Source of the DNA: Chloroflexota bacterium
Lineage (GTDB): Bacteria; Chloroflexota; Anaerolineae; Aggregatilineales; Phototrophicaceae
Assembly: GCA_026707665.1 (NCBI GenBank)
Contig: JAPOWK010000122.1
Location: forward strand, 1-64,000
Direction: 5' to 3'
DNA length: 64,000 bases
Shown one piece after another: positions 27,908 through 34,580 of this stretch. The position numbers and the translations under genes were made by a program. Below the pieces are notes generated by a model. It worked only from the letters and a program-made list of their open reading frames with translations, made no database searches and was not told the DNA's origin. Within the stretch, counting starts at the first letter, position 1, and each line of letters opens with the position of its first letter.

Positions 27908-28915
27908 ATGACAGAATCTGGCTACTGTTGGCGCGCGCTCACCTTGGATGACGCCAGGCGCTGCGCGGAAATCAGCACCGCCGTGTCCGCCTGCGCCGGC
28001 GCGGGCGAGCGCTTCCAACCGCGCGATCTTCGGGCCGAGTGGACCGAACCAAACTTTGATCTAAGCGCATCGTCGCTGGGCGCCGCCGACGCACAGGGCC
28101 GTCTTATCGCCTTTGCCGTCTTCTTCGCCACGCAAGAGCCGCCAGTGCGGCCCTATTTCAATTGGGGCCTGGATCCGGCGCACGGCGATCCCAAGCTCCG
28201 CGCCAAGCTGCTGTCCTGGGCGATCGATCGGGGCAAATCCGTTATCGCGAGTTGCCCGCCGGATGCGCGCGTCAGCCTTTGGGGCGGCGCCTACCGAGGT
28301 TACAGCGCTGACGAAAGCGCGCTGCACGAAGCAGGCTTTTCGCCCGGGCGCCTTTGGCACGAGATGCACATCGACATGATCGAACGACCGGCGGCAGTAG
28401 CCTTGCCAAATGGCTTCGTCATACGTCCTTACTGTCACGAAGCAGATCTGCCCATTCTGGTCGATCTCGTCCGCGATTCCTTTTCCGATCACTACGGCCA
28501 TATCGAGCAGAGCTTCGAGCGAGACCTTGAGATGTTCCGCCATTGGCTTGATAGCAGCCCCGTCTTCGACCCCGATCGCGTCTTGCTCGCCATGGACGAA
28601 GCGACGGGCATCGTTGCCGGCGGCGTGGTTCCCTTGAGGGAATACCAACGCCGACCAGGCGTCGGTTACATCGACATGGTGGGCGTTCGCCGAGCCTATC
28701 GGCGGCGCGGCTTAGCCTCGGCAATGTTAATACAGAGCTTCGCTGAATACTGGGATCGCGGGATCAAGGCGGTCTGTCTGGAGGTTGACGGCGAGAGCCT
28801 GACCAATGCGCTGGCGCTATACGAGCGGGTCGGCATGCGCGTGCAGCATAGTTTCGTGTCATACGAAAAGCTGCTCCGCGACGGCGTCGAGCTGGCGAAG
28901 GTGGCGGTGAAGTGA
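27908..28915 (+). CDS. GNAT-family N-acetyltransferase, two-domain
   Basis: This protein of about 335 residues has two GNAT-like halves, a layout also seen in mycothiol synthase. The second half holds the acetyl-CoA loop RRAYRRRGLASAMLIQSFAEY and the EVDGESLTNALALYERVGM strand. The first half is degenerate. The substrate is unknown. The ATG at 27908 (with CAGGGAA upstream) is preferred over an earlier start at 27824. Confidence 0.8.
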   Translation: MTESGYCWRALTLDDARRCAEISTAVSACAGAGERFQPRDLRAEWTEPNFDLSASSLGAADAQGRLIAFAVFFATQEPPVRPYFNWGLDPAHGDPKLRAKLLSWAIDRGKSVIASCPPDARVSLWGGAYRGYSADESALHEAGFSPGRLWHEMHIDMIERPAAVALPNGFVIRPYCHEADLPILVDLVRDSFSDHYGHIEQSFERDLEMFRHWLDSSPVFDPDRVLLAMDEATGIVAGGVVPLREYQRRPGVGYIDMVGVRRAYRRRGLASAMLIQSFAEYWDRGIKAVCLEVDGESLTNALALYERVGMRVQHSFVSYEKLLRDGVELAKVAVK

Positions 28916-28996
28916 AGGATCGGTTCCAATTCCTAGCAAGAGACGAGTCGATGTCCTGCAATTGAACTGGTTTTCAAGAGATATTGGGAAGCTGTC

Positions 28997-29821
28997 TTGA
29001 TAAGAACTGAGTCCGGATTCGCCCAAATCAACGGCGCCCTCCTCTACTATGAGCTCGCTGGCAGCGGCCTGCCTTTCGTAATGATTCACGCCGGCATCGC
29101 CGACTGCCGCATGTGGGACGCGGAATTCGAGACCTTCTCGCGGAGCCATCTGGCGCTGCGCTATGATATGCGCGGATATGGCAAGAGCTTGCCCGTGGAA
29201 GGCGAGTTCAATATCCAGAACGACCTGGAAGCGCTGCTGGTAAAACTCGCTATCCCAAGTCCTATGATTTTGATGGGATGCTCAATGGGCGGCGGCTTGT
29301 CCATAGATTTCGCCTTGTCCCATCCGGACCGGGTCGCCAATCTGATACTCGTGGCCAGCGGTCCGGTCGGCTTGGAGCTCGAGGCTGAGGAACCCGAGGT
29401 GCTCTTCGCTCAGTCCGAAGTAGCGTTCAAAGCCGGCGATGTGGAACGCGTCGTTGAGTTGGATATGCAAATATGGTTCGACGGCCTTGGGCGCTCGCGG
29501 GCGGATGTCGATGCGCGCGCGCGGCGGAAAGCGGGCGCGATGGCCAAGCTCGTCACCGAACATGAGTTGAAGGGCATCGGCACGCACGTGCGCAAGACTG
29601 GCGCGAGAGCCGCGGCCGAACGCCTGCACGAACTCGCTATGCCAGCGCTCATCGTCATTGGCGAAAATGACTTGCCTTTCCTGAAGCTCGCCGCCGACTT
29701 CATGGTCGACAAGATGCCAGCAGCCACCAAGCTGCTCATACCTGATGCCGGACATTTGCCAAATCTGGAACATCCAGCCTTGTTTCAAGCGGCGGTCCTG
29801 GATTTCCTGGCGGGCTCTTAG
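28997..29821 (+). CDS. Alpha/beta-hydrolase
   Basis: This 274-residue alpha/beta-hydrolase-fold protein has its nucleophile elbow at MGCSMGGGLSIDFAL (Ser near residue 96). Its oxyanion segment is IHAGIADCRMWD. The late acid/His pair is in VIGENDLPFL and PDAGHLPNLEHP. Substrate is unknown; the set of motifs matches 3-oxoadipate enol-lactonase-like and other hydrolases. It starts with TTG and a GGGAAG site about 8 bases upstream. Confidence 0.85.
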   Translation: MIRTESGFAQINGALLYYELAGSGLPFVMIHAGIADCRMWDAEFETFSRSHLALRYDMRGYGKSLPVEGEFNIQNDLEALLVKLAIPSPMILMGCSMGGGLSIDFALSHPDRVANLILVASGPVGLELEAEEPEVLFAQSEVAFKAGDVERVVELDMQIWFDGLGRSRADVDARARRKAGAMAKLVTEHELKGIGTHVRKTGARAAAERLHELAMPALIVIGENDLPFLKLAADFMVDKMPAATKLLIPDAGHLPNLEHPALFQAAVLDFLAGS

Positions 29822-29853
29822 CTACGTGCCATCCAAAGCTGACCGGCACAATC

Positions 29854-30405
29854 ATGTCCGCCGAAGACAAGAATCAGCGCTACGAAAGCATTCTGAAAAA
29901 CATCGAGCGCCGCCGTCCCTTCGGCAGCGCCCGCAAGGAAGAAGAACCGCGGACGCCGCATGACCGCGTTCTCGATCTGCTGAACGCTTATGACGCTTTG
30001 GCTGAACTGGTGCAGCGTGAATTTGAGCGCATCCTCTGCTACGGACCGGCGACGGTGCGCGGACGGGCTTGGTCCGGCGTGGTCATCTGGTATCACAGCA
30101 AGGGCTATCATGGCTATCAGACCTTGCGTCTGCTAGGTGTCTGGGCGCATTATCGCGAAAACGAGATCATGCTCAGCATCGGCATACGCAAGCTGCCCTA
30201 TCGCGCGCCGGTCTATGATCCGGGCGTCTACCGCGTCGCCATTCAGAACAACTTCAGGATCTATTACGATGACGACGGTCATGCGCCCGAGGCCGGAGAC
30301 AGCCGCCTGTACCGCGCACCGTTCAGATCAAGAGAGCGCCTGGAACATCGTCAGGCGGTCACTGACGTTTTGCAGAGTTGGATGAGCGAAATCAAAGCGG
30401 GCTAG
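29854..30405 (+). CDS. Hypothetical protein, convergent with the E1-like gene
   Basis: This 183-residue cytoplasmic protein is of unrecognised family. The N-terminal part is charged and helical. The central part (PATVRGRAWSGVVIWYHSKGYHGYQTLRL, residues about 65-93) is beta-rich. The C-terminal third holds RVAIQNNFRIYYDDDG. Its last 4 bases overlap the end of the E1-like gene on the opposite strand. No functional link to it can be shown. Confidence 0.55.
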   Translation: MSAEDKNQRYESILKNIERRRPFGSARKEEEPRTPHDRVLDLLNAYDALAELVQREFERILCYGPATVRGRAWSGVVIWYHSKGYHGYQTLRLLGVWAHYRENEIMLSIGIRKLPYRAPVYDPGVYRVAIQNNFRIYYDDDGHAPEAGDSRLYRAPFRSRERLEHRQAVTDVLQSWMSEIKAG

Positions 30406-31328
30406 TCTTCTTCTTCCTCGATTAGGATCTCGGTGGTCAATCCCGATGCGGCCAGATCTTCCAGCGAGACATCATCGCTTTCCGCCTGCGCCAATAGACG
30501 GACACCTTGCTTCAGTCGCTCGCCACAGACCAGACAATCCGGGTCGCGACCGATCTCGATCCACAGGCTCGAATGCGGTTCGCTCTCCTGCCCTTCAATG
30601 ATATCCAGGTAACTGTTGGCGACCATCAGCGTATTCGCCGGCATCTCCTCGTGCGCGCTCGTGCCGCGCAGCAATTCGTTGATAATCAAATCCGTCTGAA
30701 TGCCCGCCACCTTGGTGACGTTGACCCAAAGCCCGGGCTCGGCATGCAGCGTGCCCTGCGCGCCAATCATGCCATAATCCAGATCGCCGCCCGGATTCAT
30801 CGAGACCTTGACACCTTCGCGCGTCGCCTCCGACCAGCAGGCGTAGCAGGGTCCTTCAAGAGGCTTGATGATGACATGGTCGCCACCTTCACCGCGCTCA
30901 TAAACGCCGGCGTACGAGGCCGATAGGCGCTTGCCCAAACATTGCTCATTGATCGCGTACTTCACTTGTTCGTTGTCCACCGCGGCCACCACGATGTCGA
31001 CATCATCCAGGCAGTCCCAGTGATCCTCGATTAGACCTTCGCGCACCTCAATCTGCGCGTTAGGGTTCCGCTTGCGTATCAAATCAGCGACAGCAGCCGC
31101 CTTGTTCTCGCCGGCATAACGTATATCCGCTACGTGGCGCATGACGTTGCCGCTTTCGAGCTCGTCATTGTCCACAAGCACAAAATGTCCTACGCCACTC
31201 ATCGCCAGGCTTAGCGCCACGAATCCGCCGCCCGACCCCAGCCCGACCACGGCCACTTTCTTCTCAGCCAGTCGCTCAAGATTATCCGCGCCAATCAGCC
31301 CTTCGACGCGTTCCCAGAGTTTGCTCAT
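30402..31328 (-). CDS. E1-like (ThiF/MoeB/UBA-family) adenylating enzyme
   Basis: This 308-residue E1-fold protein should activate the C-terminus of a ubiquitin-like or sulfur-carrier-like protein with ATP. Visible parts are GLGSGGG (29-35), LVDNDELESGNVMRH (52-65) and AVDN (116-119). Zinc-type pairs lie at C161/C164 and C265/C268. Between the two zinc pairs there is no cysteine, so the classical thioester Cys of E1/ThiF is absent. The C-terminus is acidic (EEEED). It starts on the base right after the JAB stop (TAG then ATG), so the pair is strictly coupled. It is the last gene of the E2-JAB-E1 operon. Confidence 0.85.
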   Translation of the reverse strand: MSKLWERVEGLIGADNLERLAEKKVAVVGLGSGGGFVALSLAMSGVGHFVLVDNDELESGNVMRHVADIRYAGENKAAAVADLIRKRNPNAQIEVREGLIEDHWDCLDDVDIVVAAVDNEQVKYAINEQCLGKRLSASYAGVYERGEGGDHVIIKPLEGPCYACWSEATREGVKVSMNPGGDLDYGMIGAQGTLHAEPGLWVNVTKVAGIQTDLIINELLRGTSAHEEMPANTLMVANSYLDIIEGQESEPHSSLWIEIGRDPDCLVCGERLKQGVRLLAQAESDDVSLEDLAASGLTTEILIEEEED

Positions 31329-32603
31329 CTAAGGCGTCTCTGCTCCCGTCTTTTCGTCTGCCGTCCGTTCGCCATTGGCCGATCCATCCGCATCTTTCGC
31401 TGTCGCCTCTGCCTTGGATACGCTTTCGACCGCCGCCGCGTCGCGTCCGTCATTTAGAGACAAATCGTCATCTTCGATCAGGACCGGAATCGAAAACGAT
31501 GTCGGCGCTCGCAACCCCATTTCGACTTCAATGGCGATCACAAACTGGCACAGGTATTTGTCGGCCGTCCAGGACCAACGTAGCGGGTCCTCGATAGGCT
31601 CTCGCACCGCCCATAATTTATGAAAGGTCGCCACTGGATCCATCAAGTCCAAGCCGTCAACGAAAGGCGCCTTGTAGGCTTGAGGCGGGCTGACGGGATA
31701 ATCGTGCTGCGTCGTAAACAGCAGGAAGAAAGAGCTGCCTTGCCGGATGGTGAAGAAACAGTATTCCAGGGGCACTTCGCCATCGCATTCGTACAGAAGC
31801 CGTCTCACCAATAGGCCGTCATTCTCCAGCGCTGCTGTTTCGGTATACAGCCGATCGGGATCGACGACGTGCCAACTGTATTTCATCATCTGTGGAAGCT
31901 GCTCGTCGGCCACGACTCTGGGATGGACAGGCTGAAACACGCGCACATCCCGATGCACATACCACCAGTCGACGCGCATGACCCGGCCGTTTTCCATCGG
32001 TACATTGATATAGTTGACAGTGAGATCCGTCTCGCCAATGTTTGGCAGGTGCCCGACGGTCACGATCGGCACCAGCAGGAAATCCATTCCCGAATCTTCG
32101 TCGTCCAACCAAGACAGCGCCGTCATGTGATCGCCATGGCTGGGCTGAATCATGGAGCCGGGCTGCTTGTGCCAATCGCCCAGATATCGAAGCGGCACAT
32201 CAAAGCGATCGGGCAAGGCATCCGTCCCGCGATGCCGTTCTCGATGAAAGTGCCAATTCTCCTGCAGCCACCAAATGATCTCGTCTTGCTGGGCATCGCC
32301 TTGCTGGAAGGTATGCGAGCGGCGGACAGCGGTCTCGTCCGGCGATATCGTATCGAGCACATAAATCGTGGGCAGACCTTCGGGCGTATCATCTTCCACC
32401 ACAAAACCAACCATGGCTTCGCCGGTTTCATCAGCCAGAAACTGATCGGCAGCCGAGAGCATTCTATCGACTGCCCGTCGCGACAGGACCACGTTGGGCA
32501 CAATTCCGCGTGAAATCATCGCCATCCCTCGCAAGCGCTTTCTGATGTGATCGAATTCCATCTGCGCGAGCTTCAGGAATTCGGGCTCTTCCATCCTTCG
32601 CAT
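31329..32603 (-). CDS. JAB/JAMM-domain protein of the E2-JAB-E1 operon
   Basis: This 424-residue protein has an N-terminal (about 35-200) JAB/MPN-like domain. It has an ETGE motif at 59-62 and then LGDWHKQPGSMIQPSHGDHM. The canonical JAMM pattern H-x-H-x10-D is here H145-x-Q147-x10-D158, with Ser155 kept, so the second metal-binding His is replaced. Residues 200-340 form an extra uncharacterised domain. The last 60 residues are acidic, Ala/Lys/Glu-rich and probably disordered. It starts 4 bases downstream of the E2 stop and abuts E1. Confidence 0.75.
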   Translation of the reverse strand: MRRMEEPEFLKLAQMEFDHIRKRLRGMAMISRGIVPNVVLSRRAVDRMLSAADQFLADETGEAMVGFVVEDDTPEGLPTIYVLDTISPDETAVRRSHTFQQGDAQQDEIIWWLQENWHFHRERHRGTDALPDRFDVPLRYLGDWHKQPGSMIQPSHGDHMTALSWLDDEDSGMDFLLVPIVTVGHLPNIGETDLTVNYINVPMENGRVMRVDWWYVHRDVRVFQPVHPRVVADEQLPQMMKYSWHVVDPDRLYTETAALENDGLLVRRLLYECDGEVPLEYCFFTIRQGSSFFLLFTTQHDYPVSPPQAYKAPFVDGLDLMDPVATFHKLWAVREPIEDPLRWSWTADKYLCQFVIAIEVEMGLRAPTSFSIPVLIEDDDLSLNDGRDAAAVESVSKAEATAKDADGSANGERTADEKTGAETP

Positions 32604-32606
32604 CTC

Positions 32607-33080
32607 TCAGCGCCTCCGTCGACGTGGAAGCGGCGTGCTCGCTTTGATTCGCTCCTCAATGCCAGGCCATTTGCCGGTGGAGCGCCAGGTGTAATAGGCG
32701 TACAGCCATTGTATTGCCCAGCCGCCAACAGTCACCGCCGTTGACTTGGACGGGTTCCAACCGTATTGTTCACCGTCTTTGGGATTAAAGAGGCAGAGCT
32801 GCCCGTCTTCATACTGATGTTTTTCGCTATAGATCCGCGGCTTGATGCAATATGCCTCCGCCGGCCGGTTGGGGTATTCCTTGGGATAGACCAATTTGAG
32901 GCTGTGGTAGGGCGAATCCAGGATGCTCATATTGATCTCGATCGTGCCTTGCCAATACAGCAAACCGCCGAACGGGGGCACGACCAACTCAAAGGTATTG
33001 CCAAAGGTGGCTTTCATCGCCTCAACCTCCCAAATCAGGCGAGACGAGACACTCTTGCGTGTACCCCACCAATTGGACAT
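32607..33080 (-). CDS. Prokaryotic E2-like (UBC-fold) conjugating protein
   Basis: This 157-residue protein resembles the bacterial E2 families that pair with E1 and JAB genes. It has a four-strand start and then LKLVYPKEYPNRPAEA (the E2 YPxxPP-type turn). The catalytic-type segment is GQLCLF, with Cys at 96 and His at 88. The ending WAIQWLYAYYTWRSTGKWPG is typical of these families. A basic RRRRR tail ends the protein. The family is known to accept a Ubl thioester, but its use here is inference. It is the first gene of the operon on the minus strand. Confidence 0.8.
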   Translation of the reverse strand: MSNWWGTRKSVSSRLIWEVEAMKATFGNTFELVVPPFGGLLYWQGTIEINMSILDSPYHSLKLVYPKEYPNRPAEAYCIKPRIYSEKHQYEDGQLCLFNPKDGEQYGWNPSKSTAVTVGGWAIQWLYAYYTWRSTGKWPGIEERIKASTPLPRRRRR

Positions 33081-33499
33081 TTACGACACCCCGCGATAGG
33101 AATGGACCGGCGACAGCTATCTAACTTTATTGCCTGGCGCGGTCATTGTCTAGGTTGAGCCAATGTGCCTGAACGCGCGCCAGTCCGGGACTGCCCCCGC
33201 CCGTATATCACTGCGCAGCGCACGGATTGCCAGCGAACAGCCAAGAAAGCAAACTTAACCCTCTGCAAGAATCCGACCGCCATCGATTAAATGCGTGACT
33301 TGCTAGTGAGAAACAGGCCGTTGCCAGCGCGGGAAAAGTGAAATTTACCACAAGCGTGGACAGGCGCGCCGCTCCTCTGCTAAAACGAAAAGGTCAACCG
33401 GGACTGAAGCGATCTGGCTGTAGCTCTCAAGCCCAGTTGACCCTCGTATCTAAAGCAAATCCTATACGGGATTTGCGCCAAACGCAAGGAGTTCAAAGC
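33081..33499. other. Divergent region between E2 gene and iron transporter
   Basis: This region of about 420 bp has no convincing gene, including no small ubiquitin-like frame upstream of E2. Near the right end are two inverted repeats. GGTCAACCGGG at 33392-33402 pairs with CCCAGTTGACC at 33432-33442 with one mismatch. GCAAATCC at 33455-33462 pairs with GGATTTGC at 33469-33476. A TTGACC (33437-33442) may be a -35 element. Confidence 0.5.
33455..33476 (+). promoter_or_regulatory. Candidate operator upstream of the iron transporter
   Basis: A perfect 8-bp inverted repeat (GCAAATCC, 6-base loop TATACG, GGATTTGC) lies 24 bases before the substrate-binding-protein ATG. It overlaps the only TATACG-like -10 sequence. 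A dimeric metal regulator could bind here. It does not match a classic E. coli Fur box, so the regulator is unknown. An RNA hairpin is the other reading. Confidence 0.4.
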
Positions 33500-34513
33500 A
33501 TGTCGCTTCAACGTTTTTCTCTATTCTTGCTGGTCGCCACCTTGTCAAGCATCATCGCCGCGCCGGTTTTGGGCGATGATGTCCTGACGGTATATTCCGG
33601 CCGGAACGAAAGCTTGATCGGTCCGATTCTCGCCCAGTTTACTGAAGATACTGGCATTGAAACCGAGATCCTCTATGGCGGGACCAGCGCCGTCGCCAAC
33701 CAGATTCTCACCGAAGGCGGAAACAGCCCGGCCGATGTCTTCATCGCGCAAGATGGTGGCGCGCTTGGCGCGCTGGCGGCCGCGGGCATGCTCCATAAGC
33801 TGCCCGACGCGACGCTCGAACGCGTTGCCAGCGCCGCGCTTGTATCGCCCGACGGCTTCTGGACTGGCTTGAGCGGACGCGCTCGCGTCTTTGTCTACAA
33901 TCCGGAATCACTTGGAGAACACGGGCTCGAACTGCCAGATTCGATCCTAGATCTCACCGGCGAGGAATGGAGCGGTTTGGTCGGCTGGGCGCCTACCAAT
34001 GCGTCATTCGTCGCCAATGTCACCGCCATGCGCGTGCTGCTGGGCGAAAAAGAGACCGCGGCCTGGCTGGCGGGCATGATCGCCAACGGCGTGCAAGCCT
34101 ATCCCAAGAATACGCCAATCGTGCAGGCGACCATAGATGGCGAGGTCGTCGGCGGCTTGGTCAACCATTACTATCTGTTCCGTTTCCTCGCCGAAGACCC
34201 GGACATCACGGCGACCCTTCACTTCTTCCCCGGGGGCGACCTTGGCTCCCTGATCAATGTGGCCGGCGCGGCGGTTCTGAAATCGACCGACCAGCCATAC
34301 GACGCCTTGGCTCTGGTCGACTACCTGCTCAGCGATACAGCGCAAGAATACTTCGCCCAACGCACCTACGAATATCCGCTGGTGGCGACGGTCGACCCGT
34401 CGGTCGATCTGCCAGCGCTTGCCGATATCGAAACGCCCGACATCGACCTGTCGGACTTGGCCGATCTGCAGGGTACGCTGGAAATGATTGAGGAAAGCGG
34501 CGCGCTTGATTAG
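33500..34513 (+). CDS. fbpA: Ferric-iron ABC transporter substrate-binding protein
   Basis: This 337-residue periplasmic-type binding protein is of the FbpA/IdiA iron family. A signal peptide (about 1-23) precedes VLTVYSGRNESLIGPIL. The paired tyrosines of iron binding are at NHYYLF (Y224, Y225). Other landmarks are GGTSAVANQILTEGGNSPADVFIAQD and FFPGGDLGSLINVAG. AAGGAG lies 9 bases before the ATG; an in-frame extension from 33338 is rejected because of this site and the signal peptide. In a Gram-positive-type envelope it would be membrane-tethered, but no lipobox is seen. Confidence 0.9.
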   Translation: MSLQRFSLFLLVATLSSIIAAPVLGDDVLTVYSGRNESLIGPILAQFTEDTGIETEILYGGTSAVANQILTEGGNSPADVFIAQDGGALGALAAAGMLHKLPDATLERVASAALVSPDGFWTGLSGRARVFVYNPESLGEHGLELPDSILDLTGEEWSGLVGWAPTNASFVANVTAMRVLLGEKETAAWLAGMIANGVQAYPKNTPIVQATIDGEVVGGLVNHYYLFRFLAEDPDITATLHFFPGGDLGSLINVAGAAVLKSTDQPYDALALVDYLLSDTAQEYFAQRTYEYPLVATVDPSVDLPALADIETPDIDLSDLADLQGTLEMIEESGALD

Positions 34514-34524
34514 CAGCCGCCCAA

Positions 34525-34568
34525 GCGTCAGTGGCCGGGGTGAGAAATCCCTCGCCCTGGCCTGACGC
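34525..34568 (+). promoter_or_regulatory. Intercistronic hairpin between binding protein and permease genes
   Basis: Three consecutive paired segments form one long hairpin: GCGTCA/TGACGC (34525-34530, 34563-34568), GGCC/GGCC (34533-34536, 34559-34562) and GGGTGAG/CTCGCCC (34538-34544, 34551-34557). Seventeen base pairs close a 6-base loop with a GT bulge and one mismatch. It lies between the stop of the binding-protein gene and the permease ribosome-binding site, and has no T-run. Confidence 0.6.
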
Positions 34569-34580
34569 CCTAGGAGAGTT

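Noticed and set aside
33338..33499. N-terminal extension of the iron-binding protein
   Set aside because: The ATG at 33500 has an AAGGAG site and begins a clean signal peptide. The upstream codons lack family similarity and overlap the inverted repeats.
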